Source: Platanthera guangdongensis (taxonomy: Eukaryota; Streptophyta; Magnoliopsida; Asparagales; Orchidaceae). Taken from it: a stretch of DNA of 64,000 nt. The notes under the pieces are model-generated. The model was not told the origin of the DNA. It was given only the letters and a program-made list of their open reading frames with translations, and made no database searches. Below, one piece after another: positions 54,041-64,000 of the stretch. The stretch is from positions 69,701,935 to 69,765,934 of the forward strand of contig CM077162.1 in NCBI GenBank assembly GCA_039583875.1. The letters run 5' to 3'. How positions within the stretch are numbered: the stretch's first letter is position 1; each line of letters begins with the position of its first letter. The translations under genes and the position numbers were made by a program.

Positions 54041-55060
54041 ATGGAGTTTGTTTTGCAGCCCCCAACTCAGCCCACTCCACAAGGTGGAGCTCTGCAGACT
54101 CCGGACGTTGCACCACCTCCCCCGGTCCCCACTCCATTTCTATAGTCGGAGATGGGACAGACTCTGACAGCCATCTTGGAAGCATTTAGGCCCCAACAGG
54201 TTCCGGCTCCGCAGCCAAACCCGGGGGCCAACTGGCTGAGCATTTTCCGAGGACTTGCTCCCCCATCCTACTTGGGCACTAAGTCGGCCGTTCGGATAGA
54301 GGAGTGGCTAGATATTATGTACGAGATGCTGACCGGGATACGGTGCCCTTGCGAGGAGAGGGTGACCTTGGTGATCTCTTGCCTGGAGTCGCATGCAAAG
54401 AGATGGTGGAAGACCTCGCTGGACACGACATTTGCGGACAGGGAAGTAGCAGAGATTTCTTGGGAGGATTTCAGGGATGCGCTGTTGGAACACTTTGTTC
54501 TACAGTCGGCCAGGGACGAGCTGGAGGATAGATTTTTGCAGTTGAGACAGGGTAACAAGATGGTGGTGGAGTACCACCGAGATTTCAACCATCTAGCCCG
54601 GTTTGCAGACTCTTACCAGTTAGACGAGGCAGGATATACCAAAAGGTTCTACAAGGGCCTGTGAGAGGAGCTGAGGGAGACTCTATTGTTTGTATCCGAC
54701 GAACCCATTTCCCGGTTACTAGAGATGAGAAAAAGGATAGAGGCTGATTGGCAAGCTACTCGTAGACGGAAACGACCGACGGAGGATCAGGGTCGAGGAG
54801 CAAGGAATGATCAGAGACGAGCCCGTATCACGGAAGGGAGGAGGGTCGAGGACCCGCGTCGTCAGGAGGCAAGACAGGAGACAAGGGAGCCAGTGGTGGT
54901 GGCTCCACCACCTCTTCAGACACGGGAGGGACAGAGACCCGGGGGAATGACATATACCCCGCCAGAATGCTTCAATTGCCATCAAGTGTGGCACATCAGG
55001 AGGAACTGCCCCATGAGGGGGGCACCCCCACCAGCACCACCGACTGCCCACCTAGCGTAA
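54041..55060 (+). pseudogene. gag: Tekay-3 gag
   Basis: Likely start ATG 54041 (MEFVLQPPTQP), Pro-rich leader, then a TAG at 54143 and the gag core: FRGLAPPSYLGTKSAVRIE, HAKRWWKTSL, FRDALLEHFVLQSARDELE, HRDFNHLARF. TGA at 54662 where an Arg is expected. A basic Arg-rich stretch (54730-54860) precedes the knuckle CFNCHQVWHIRRNC (about 54970-55011; all four ligands kept, a Gly replaced by Trp). TAA at 55058. One frame throughout with no frameshift. Role: particle assembly and RNA binding. Confidence 0.88.
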
Positions 55061-55183
55061 TATTTTGGAGGCCGAGGTTGTGGCCGAGGATGTGGATACC
55101 CGGTAGGGGATCATTGACAAAAAGAGAGCAGGTGTATGATTTAGACCTGGCGCAGCCTCGGAACCCAGAGCAGGTCATAGCAG

Positions 55184-55243
55184 GTACGCCAAGATGTTTA
55201 ATTGTTTAAATAGAGTCCCCTTTCTCTACTGTCAAATTTGTAG
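55184..55243 (+). other. Intron-like segment between gag and protease (Tekay-3)
   Basis: 60 bp from GTACGCC to AAATTTGTAG, at the same place between gag and protease as the 69-bp segment of Tekay-1, and also a multiple of three. It contains an in-frame TAA if retained. Stops remain between it and the protease, so splicing alone would not open this copy. Confidence 0.35.
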
Positions 55244-55263
55244 AACTGCACTAGGTAGAATAA

Positions 55264-55878
55264 ATTGGAAAGCCCGCCTATACACTATTCGACACGGGTG
55301 CTTCGCACTCGTTCGTGTCGGAGGCCTTCGTGGAAGGGCTGGAAGGAGTGGAGCGGTTCATAGGCCTGATGAGGAGGGTGCGTCTACCCGATGGATCAGA
55401 GCTATTCACCTCTGCCCACTACAACATGGAGGCGGAGATTGGCGGAAAGTCATTCGAAGTATCGACAACGATCCTAAGGATGCCAGTCTTCGAGCTGATC
55501 CTGGGCATGACATGGTTGCACTGGAACCATGCCCAGATTGATTGCCAAGAAAAGAGGATCACTGTGAGGCACGGGGACTCTGTCATTATCATCGAAGGTA
55601 TAAGACCTGCCTCTCATATACTCTTATCTTTAGTACAGGTCGTTAAGGCCCATATGCAGGGAGAGGAGGTTTATCAGATTCTATTTGAGATGACGGAGGA
55701 CAAGGGATCTGTGTTAGACATCCCGGTGGTGCGATATTTTACTGACATCTTTCCAGAGAAACTGCCAGGACTACCTCCGCACCGAGAGCAGGACTTCCAG
55801 ATACAGCCTGTGCCGGGGGCCAAGCCAGCATCTAGGGCCCCTTACCGGATGGCCCCGAAAGAGTTGACAGAGTTCTGA
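55264..55878 (+). pseudogene. pol: Tekay-3 aspartic protease
   Basis: Open frame starting after a TAA (55261) with AYTLFDTGASHSFVSEAF (catalytic Asp intact at 55291), then FELILGMTWLHWNHAQIDC, the conserved second block, a linker and the approach to RT (FPEKLPGLPPHREQDFQI). Ends at a TGA (55876) in the RT lead-in. The frame continues unbroken into RT. Confidence 0.88.
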
Positions 55879-57060
55879 AGTCAGTTGCAGGAACTAGTAG
55901 AGGCAAGGATTGTCCGGCCAAGCTCTTCGCCATGGGGAGCCCCGGTGCTATTTGTCAAGAAGAAGGATGGAAGTCTTCGCTTGTGTATTGATTATCGAGC
56001 GCTGAACAGACTGACGGTCCGAAATACATACATGCTGCCACGGATTGACAAGTTGTTCGACCAACTGGAAGGAGCGCATTTCTTCTCAAAACTTGACTTG
56101 AGGTCAGGTTATTACCAGCTACGGATTCGAGAGGAGGTCATTCCAAAGACTGCCTTCAGTAGTAGGTACAGACTGTTTGAGTTTACAGTGATGCCATTCG
56201 GGCTCACAAATGCACCGTCAGCATTTACACGCCTCACGAACATTATATTCGATGAGTATTTGGATGTATTCGTCATCAAATTTATTGATGACATCCTCAT
56301 CTACTCAAGGACGGAGGAGGAGCATACACGACACCTGACTTTGACTCTAGAGAGGCTACGGGAACACCAGCTGTACGCGAAGTTCAGCAAATGCCAGTTT
56401 TGGATAAAGTAGGTGGCCTTCTTAGGTCATATCATCAGCGGTGCAGGGTTGACAGTAGACCCAGCCAAGATTCAGGCAGTTCAGGATTGGCCACCGTTGA
56501 GGATAGCAACGGATGTACGGAGCTTCCTGGGACTTGCCGGATATTACCAGAAGTTCGTCGAAGGATTCTCCCAGGTTGCACTCCCTCTTACATCCCTGAC
56601 GAAGAAGGAATCCCCGTTCATTTGGACCCCACAGTGCGAGGCGGCCTTTGTGGAGTTGAAAGGTCGGCTTACCAAAGCTCCCATTCTCGCTCTTCCGTCA
56701 GGAAGGGAGGGATTCCAGGTGTACACAGATACATCCTACCAGGGGATGGGTGTTGTTCTGATATAGAACAGGCACGTAATAGCCTACGCCTCCCGACAGC
56801 TGAAGATACATGAGAAGAACTATCTGGTGCATGATATGGAGATGGGTGCAGTGATCTTTGCTTTGTAGATTTGGCGACACTACCTCTACGGGGTTCACTG
56901 TGACATCTTCTCCGATCACAAGAATTTGAGATATGTGGACACACAGAAGGAACTCAACATCAGACAAAGACATTGGGTGGAGATCCTGTCGGATTACCAG
57001 TACACCATGCACTACCATCCCGGCAAGGCGAACGTGGTGGCAGATGCTCTGAGCCGGAGA
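55879..57060 (+). pseudogene. pol: Tekay-3 reverse transcriptase and RNase H
   Basis: [65 protein letters not shown], catalytic [12 protein letters not shown] (both Asp), [30 protein letters not shown]. RNase [49 protein letters not shown]. Stops at 56410, 56764 and 56866 (all TAG), the first two at positions where Gln is usual. No frameshift. Confidence 0.9.
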
Positions 57061-58677
57061 GGAGATACCTCAGGGAAGGGACCACAACTGATGTCCATGG
57101 AGCTAGTCCGGTCTTTCAGAGATATGCAAATATCCCTAGTGTCCGAGAATGATCCAAAGCTGTACATGGAGTATCTAGCATCAATGGTTGCCATAGATGA
57201 TATTTGGGACCGCATCCGGGACGGACAGAAGACAGATGCATGTGCAGAGCCGATATTCCAAGCCTTGAAGGAGGGTTTGACGGGTGATTATTCACTGAAA
57301 GATGGATTGCTGTATTTCAGAGGCAGGGTCTATATACCCGCAGGAGGTCAGATTCGGGAGGACATCATTGTTGAAGCACATTGTAGCAGATATTATATAC
57401 ACCCGGGGATCACCAAGATGACGGCAGACTTGAAGAAGACGATGTTCTGGCCGGGGATGAAGAAGGACATTACATACTTCGTGACTCATTGCGAGGCATG
57501 CCAGCTAGTGAAGGCGGAGTTTAGAAACCCCGCAGGATTACTACAGCCACTTTTGGTGCCAGAGAGGAAATTTTAGGACATCGCGATGGATTTCATTCAT
57601 GGCCTTCCCCGATCACAGACGGGAAACGATTCGATTTGGGTCATCGTCGATCAGCTGACGAAGGTGGCCAGATTCATTCCAATCAGAAAAGATGACTCGG
57701 TTGGGGTACTAGTGCGGAGATTCGTAGAGCAGTTCATTCGTTACCATGGGGTGCCCTGGACGATCGTGTCAGATCGGGATGGTCGGTTCACATCCAGGGA
57801 GTGGAGATCCGTGTAGGCTTACTTAGGCACGCAGCTGACCTTCAGCACAGCATTTCATCCCCATACGGATGGGCAGACAGAACACACCAACTGGACATTA
57901 GAGTACCACATAAGGCTATGCATTCTGGATCGAAATGAACCTTGGGAGAAGCTTTAACCACTGGTCGAGTTCTCCTATAACAACAGCTACCAGTCCAGCA
58001 TAGTGATGGCTCCTTATAAAGCCTTGTACGGAAGGAGATGTTGGACTCCACTTTCATGGATTCAGGATAAGGATCCGAAGGCGTTGGGATCAGATTTTGT
58101 CGAAGACACCGAAGCTCGGTTGAGACTGATACATGACAGAATGCTGAAAACACAGAGCCGACAGGCTAAGTACTACGATGCTCGACACCGTCAGGTAGAG
58201 TTTCAGGTGGGAGACCGGGTTTTCCTGAAGATCTGGCCCATGCACGGAGTTTCACGAGTGCGTGGTCGGAAGAAGAAGCTCAGCCCTAGGTATATGGGCC
58301 CTTACAGGATCCTGGAGCGGATCGGGCCCCTAGCTTACAGGCTGGAGTTGCCACCGTAACTGACAGGTTTACACGATGTGTTCCATATTTCTTCACTTAG
58401 GAGGGCTCTACTACGCTTGGAGCAGCAGATTTCGACCACAGATGGGCCGGTAGCTTCAGATCGGTCAGTTCACTTGGAGCCGGTTCGGATCAATGACAGA
58501 GGAGTACGGATCTTGCGTCGCAAGAAGGTTCCGTTAGTCAAGGTTCTGTGGAGAAACCACGGCCAGGAGGAGCATACCTGGGAACCGTAGGACCTGATGC
58601 GACAAAAGTATCCAGAGTTGTTCAGTCAGGTATACCTCACAACCTCTCAAGATGTTCAATTTACTTTCTTGTTTTAA
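57061..58677 (+). pseudogene. pol: Tekay-3 integrase and chromodomain
   Basis: Zinc region ([14 protein letters not shown] to [10 protein letters not shown]), core with AMDFIHGLPRSQ, VSDRDGRFTS and TDGQTEH (all three acids present), GPYRILERIGPLAYRL, then a chromodomain-like tail with RRKKVPLVKVLWRNHGQEE and HTWEP. Stops at 57574, 57814, 57955, 58357 and 58588, none with a frameshift. The frame closes at 58675. In active relatives the tail targets heterochromatin. The sequence is otherwise well kept. Confidence 0.9.
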
Positions 58678-58922
58678 ACAAGTAGGGCTGCTCTAGAAGG
58701 AGTAGAGGCTAATCTTTTGTTTATTGGGATCTTGGCTTTTCCAATTGGGCGAATTGGTCATAAATTTAGGTTTCCCTTTAAACCCCACTTAGCAAACATG
58801 GCGTCAAGATGTAATCTTTCACTTCTTATGGGATGTTACAAGCTTCCTTTTTCTTCGATAGAAATTCCTGTAGGCTTAACCTTGATTTCGAGGACGAAAT
58901 CTTTGTTTTGTTTATTGGGATT
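58678..58922 (+). other. Tekay-3 3' untranslated segment without clear polypurine tract
   Basis: 245 bp with the conserved TTTCGAGGACGAAAT block, but the bases before the LTR are TTGTTTTGTTTATTGGGATT, not purine-rich. A TTTTGTTTATTGGGAT block occurs twice (58715-58730 and 58905-58920). ATGGGATGTTACA at 58828-58840 is the exact reverse complement of the LTR start. Confidence 0.75.
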
Positions 58923-61900
58923 TGTAACATCCCATTTCCAACTAGACCCCTAAGAGGGGTTTTGGCCATGACTAGGTCATGATAGAACCCAAGGAAACTA
59001 AAAACGGCCAAGTGATAGAAGGCCAAAGTGAGAATCACCTTGGTCTACCTGTGGCACAACCTCATCATAAAACCTAGGGTTTGACCTTAGGTCTTCACCA
59101 TGACCCCATGACCCCACCACAACATCACTAACCTATCAGAGGGTCCACTAGAGCCTTAAGGTTCCATTGGAGTCAACCCAAAGTGGTCAATTTGACATAG
59201 GACCACCATAGGCCTAAATTGGTCAAAGTGCCCTAACAAAGGGCAGTTGACCTCTAATGTGCCCAACCGACCTTGCCCAGGTCTTCCTAGACCTAAAGTG
59301 AGGTCAATGGGTCACTAAGGACACATTGGGTTCAGTCCTAGAGGCCAAGTTGACCCAAGTCAACTCAAGCCCCTAATCTGGTCAAAGTACCCTTACTAAG
59401 GGTAGGTGACCTCCAAAGTGCAAGGTAACCTACATAACCCTTACTAGACCTCAAGGGAAGCCATGGGGTCAACCCAAATGGTCATGTTGACCCAAGTCAA
59501 CTTTAGCCCATAAGTGGTCAAAGTGCCCTTACCAAGGGACAAGTGACCTCCAAGATGTCAAGTCAGCCCTATCCAACCCTACCTAGACCTTAGGGGAGAT
59601 CAATGGGTCACCAGGGACTTTTTAGGGGCAACCAAAAAGGTCAAAAAGACCAAGGTCAACCCAAGCCTACCTTGGGTCAACATAGCCCAAATAGGCTAGC
59701 CCAAGTTCAAGCCTCCTCATGTGGCTTCTTTAGGAGATGATGTGTATGGATGGGCTGCCAATAGACCTCCAGATTAACCAAGTCAACTTGGTGACTAGGA
59801 GAGAGTGTGAGCTTATTTTCCATGGTTATGGAGGAGAGAGAAAAATGAAAGAAGGGGGAAGGAAGGGGCTCGCCCAACGGGAGGCCAAAGGCCACCTTTA
59901 ATGGCTGAATTCAACTCCCCTAGGGGAATGGGATAAGTTTCCAGCCGCTTCCCTGGCCACTAAGGGCCTGGTTCAGCCCCCTCTACCATGGCCAAATGCG
60001 TCCATTAATGGCCTTAATGGCCATTGATGATGGCCATTGATGATCCAGCCTCTCCCCTCCCCATCTAAGGCTTTAAACACCTTCAGTGGGCCGAGAGGAG
60101 GATTTCCCAGTCCTTACCTGAAGAAACCAAGCCTCTTCACTACGTAGTTGCAGAAACCGAGCGGCGCCTCCTTCAAATATGGCTTTCTGGCGATCTTCTC
60201 GACTTCAGGCCGCCGACAAGGTCCTCCTCCACTCTTCCTTTCATGGGTAGTTCTTAGGAATCTTTAGGGCCAAGGTTCGGGCTCAATTGAGCCCGATCCA
60301 AAGGGAAATTATCCTGTTTTTTCCGCAAAAATGCAACCATCAGGATCGCTAGAATAGGGCTCTCCGGCATCAGTGATGCCTCCTGGCGACATCCACCACC
60401 TCAACGGAGGTGTTGGTGGCGGTGGCCGGCCGGGGAGGTGGCTGGATGGCCGTCGGCAGCCGCTTGAAACTGGCCCAGGAAAAATAAATCCTGGCCGTCA
60501 GCTCAAGGTAGAAGATGAACGGATCCCGTCCACTTTGCGCAAAGATTCGTGCCATATTAGATTTTAAACTATAGTATATATATTTCTGATTATTTAATTA
60601 TGTCACAGATTTTGTATTTATTGGTTTTAATTTTTAAAAATACTTAGAAGCTAGAACATAAAAAGTGAAAATGAATCCCTTGATGTCTAGTGTAATTTAA
60701 AATTGATTTCACTCAATTTGGAATCCTGGTTATACCACAACACCGATTTTGGTGGGCCCTATACCTAGGACTATCCTGAGATTCAAATGGATGTCCACCC
60801 TTCATCCCTTGTCCAAATGACCTGAGATTTGGGCAGGGAGTCTACCTTAGGGCCTGTCCAAAATTCAGAATTTTTGGAGAATATTTTTCTATAGTTTTTA
60901 GGAAAATTTAATAATCCATGAATAAATTAATTAGGTGTCCTAAACACCTCAAAATCCCCTCAAATTTGGGTGGGAGGTCTTAGAGGGAATGTTAGGGTTC
61001 TGGTAAAATTTTCATCTCATTTGTAGATATTTTGGCTAGGTATTCATCCAACCCTAGGTTGACCCCTTTTAGGGTTAAATAGGTCAAACATCCCCTTTGG
61101 GTTTTGAGTGGTCAAATCACCTCAACAGAGGTTGATATTTTGGCCACTGACTTTTTATAGTATGACTCACCCTCCAATGAAATTTATGGTGGTTAAGTGT
61201 AGGGTAGCCCTAGAACCCTAGGGTAGATTCCTTAATGGGGATTTTTAGGGTTTGAAGATCATAGGGTCAAATTACCTTGGATTGACTTGAAACTTTGTGG
61301 AGAGGACCATAGGATTAGTATAGTTCTCTGGTTAAAATTTTAGGGAATTTGGAAGCCTTAAACCCCCTCAAAACCCTAACCCTAATTTAGGGCACAAATC
61401 TTGTAGGGATAGAAAATGTCACAAAAACTCTTTGAAAAGTGATGAGATTTGGGTTGAGTAGTTCTTGAGGTCAGTACAAGCTCTGGAGATTTTATTATGA
61501 ATATAGGATTATTATTTTGGATACTTTATTAACAAATTGGTAATTTGTATTATTTACTTAGAAATTTATTAGGAAGAAACTACTTGTTGGAAATTAATGA
61601 AATTTAGCCATAGCACTTTTTATTATGTTTTAAAGCTCTGTGAATGTTTATAGAATTTTTGGATGATTATTTTTAAGGGTTGCTTCATTAAGTATGGTTT
61701 CCCATGAAAATTTAAGTTAATTTATTTTGGAGTCTACCTACCCTGTAAAATTATGATTTTTGTACAATGATCTTTTCTAAACCATATTAAGATTCTGTAA
61801 TTTTTATATAATTTTCTCATGAATAATTTTGGTACTTCCTTCTTTACATATGATTAAGAGAAATATTTTGGATAAATTAATTAGAGGTCAAATATTTTCT

Positions 61901-63998
61901 GAACAATCATGGAAATTTGTATCTAGTCATATACCTCTGTTAATTTAGTGATCAAAATTTTTGGGTGGCCATTACTTGAGTAGATCATATAGTTCATGTA
62001 CAAAATTGCCCATGGCCAAACATTTGGGAAAATTCAATAAATATCAAATTAATTATAAAATTATGGATCTCCGATTTTAGACTAAATTTGTTATGATAGA
62101 CCTCTGGTAAATTTTATAGGAGATTTGGAAGACAATCTGGAGTACCTCCTTTATACATCTCATATTGTATAGGGTGGTCTGCATACAGTAACTGCGGAAA
62201 CTGAACTAGTGTGGGTATGAATTTTGAAGAGTTGAATCCTCAGTAAGTTACTGATTTGGGTAATAAAGGGGTTCATCATTGGAAGGCGAGATTAGTAGAG
62301 TGAGAAGTTGACTAGTGTTAGGTGGTGCTCGGGATCGGCGAAAGATCATCCTTCCCGTAGGGAGGAAATGTTTAATGCACTAGGGCTAGATTCAGTAAAA
62401 TTAATTAAGTGTCGGGAAATCGGATAGCAACCAATAATAATAAGTGTCTTGCGAAAGGGAGCATTGAGTGTAATCACATCGTAGTTCCTATTGCCTTCGA
62501 GAGTCATTCACGGGGTATACCTTGGGCAGTCCTGGGCTAACGTAAACTGTAGGAGTGATAAATCTTAAAGAGCAACTAGAATAATTAGGGGTTCACTTTC
62601 ACACACCTCGGTGTCTCGAGAAGTTGGTTTGACTCGGCTGATATTTGTGAGGGGCAGGATGGCCCGGCGAGCTTTGGCTCGGTTGACATTTGTGACGGAC
62701 GGGATGATCCGGGGAGCTTCGGCTCGGTGCTGATACATAAGGTTGCATGTGCATAAAGTAAAGGCGGTGGGTCTTCGGTATTGGAGTGTTGATGCACCGA
62801 TGCCAATACGTTGACTCGGCAAGTGGGGCTAGTACTTCGCCAACAGAAGTCCGGTGCGGCAACTGGCAAGAGTACGTAGGAGCTCCGCTTAGTGCACCAG
62901 CGTTCAGGCATACAATAGGTTTGACCGGTAGTGCTTTACTGGTTTAGAGGTGGGCGAGGCCCAACCCACCGCTTCCGTCTGCCACTACGAAGGTATCCTG
63001 GGAGGTTCGGCTCCAGAAAGGGGGAACTAAAGGTCTGTGTGCACAGAGTCAGGTGGGTGAGTTGCACTTGCATGATCGCATCATAACCCACTTACATGTC
63101 ATAGTATAATCATAGCATAAAACCCCTGTCACCTATTGTATAAGTGGTATGGGATGCTTATACAATAGGCCCTGCAAAACGATCCCTTGGTCTATAGGCT
63201 TGTGTGTGCAAGTTTATTAATTAAAGCTAAATTCTTTATATATATATTGTTGTTAATAACCGACACCACAACGTATAAATTGGTATGGGATTCTTCATAC
63301 AATGGGAGCCCTATAGAAGATCCCTTGCTTATATGTTCCATATAAGTTAAGGTTACTTTTCATACTTTACTTTACTGTCACATGTACTATAAAAATTGCT
63401 AGTATAGGTCCGCTGCCATCTGTTTCTTGATTACTCTCCACCTTCAAGTCCTCCCCTTTCTTCCTCTCTGCTCGGTGCCAAGGGGCCATGGGTGAAGGGA
63501 TGGGGGATGATAGGGCTTAGTATTATAGACTAACGGTTTTCGAACCACATCATTTAGGGGATCGTGGAGCCCAGCATGGAGGAGCAACCTCGCAGGTTGG
63601 CATGCTTGGAGATGGGGCAGTCTAGCACCGGAGTTCAGACGACGGGGACTGTGAGCCCCTGACCTTAGTAGTGTTTTATTTTGCTTCCGCTTGAGTGACT
63701 ATATAGTGAGGATTTAATGTAGCGGGCTTAAGCCCTTATTTTCAGTACATTATATTTTGTGGACTCTCCCTTTGTGGAGATATATTTACTCTGATGTGAT
63801 ATTATTGTGGACATTTGATTAGAGTTTTTACCTCACTTGTGTTTACTATATTTTTGTTGCTTTTATGTGATCGAATCGGCCGGCAGAATTGGCGATTTGC
63901 GGTGATGAACCTTCAGGGCGTGAAGGTGTCACTGCAAAGCGACGGTTCTGGTCCTAAGACCCTGGTGTTGAAAAAAGAAAAAAAGGGGGGGTCTTACA
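58923..63998 (+). repeat. Tekay-3 3' LTR (uninterrupted)
   Basis: 5076 bp from TGTAACATCCC to GGTCTTACA. Contains the empty insertion sites of both Tat-2 (CTAGT at 62312) and Athila (GGATG near 62702), which proves the nesting order. Two short inverted-strand open stretches shared with the 5' LTR are LTR sequence, not genes. Confidence 0.92.
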
Positions 63999-64000
63999 AG

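Larger units (their letters stand above)
21741..63998 (+). mobile_element. Tekay-3: chromovirus with 5.1-kb LTRs, host of two nested elements
   Basis: Start TGTAACATCCC at 21741, end GGTCTTACA at 63998. Structure after removing the two insertions: 5' LTR 5100 bp, internal 53869-58922 (5054 bp), 3' LTR 5076 bp; total about 15.2 kb, with each LTR as long as the coding interior. Gag, protease, RT, RNase H, integrase and chromodomain-like tail are recognisable. The five bases before it are TTCCA. The two bases visible after it are AG, which do not match; see findings. LTR divergence in a 350-bp sample is about 6-7% by eye. Confidence 0.88.

Noticed and set aside
58826..59038. Minus-strand ORF across the Tekay-3 LTR border
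   Set aside because: It spans the 3' UTR/LTR junction and is cut differently in the 5' copy (21644-21856); a by-product.

Overview
The window is plant nuclear DNA made almost entirely of nested LTR retrotransposons. I find no host gene, tRNA, rRNA or CRISPR array. The evidence for a seed plant (probably an angiosperm with a large, repeat-rich genome) is the set of lineages present: Tekay-type chromoviruses with a C-terminal chromodomain, a Tat-type Ty3/gypsy element with a second RNase H and antisense ORFs, an Athila-type element with a tRNA-Asp primer site, and a Ty1/copia element primed by tRNA-Met. The species cannot be named from the sequence.

Left block (1-13774) is a three-level nest. 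A minus-strand copia element (10589-13774) was hit in its integrase by a plus-strand Tekay element (Tekay-1, visible part 3796-10588). Tekay-1 was hit in gag by a minus-strand Tat element (Tat-1, 1-3795, running off the left edge). The missing copia pol half and the Tekay-1 5' LTR should lie left of the window.

Middle-left block (13775-21740) holds an unassigned stretch with a possible LTR fragment, the 5' LTR plus gag of a second Tekay element (Tekay-2, 14647-17954), a candidate solo LTR (17955-18897), a non-coding AT-rich stretch, and the 3' part of a minus-strand LTR (20593-21740) with its primer site and leader.

Right block (21741-63998) is one very large Tekay-type element (Tekay-3) with LTRs of about 5.1 kb. 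Its 5' LTR is split by two complete insertions: Tat-2 (25162-38964, target duplication CTAGT) and an Athila element (39359-52573, target duplication GGATG). Removing them rebuilds a 5' LTR of 5100 bp against a 3' LTR of 5076 bp. The internal region (53869-58922) encodes gag and a pol with nine stops but one continuous reading frame.

Relative ages by hand comparison: Athila LTRs differ at about two dozen sites in 3.0 kb (about 0.8%); Tat-2 LTRs at about 47 in 717 (about 6.6%); a 350-bp sample of Tekay-3 LTRs at about 6-7%. All coding regions are broken. The most interesting signals are short palindromic motifs shared by LTRs of unrelated lineages, a WRKY W-box array and a telobox cluster inside the 5.1-kb LTR, two antisense transcription units with their own TATA boxes in Tat-2, intron-like segments at the gag/protease junction of two Tekay elements, and stop-only decay without frameshifts in two elements.
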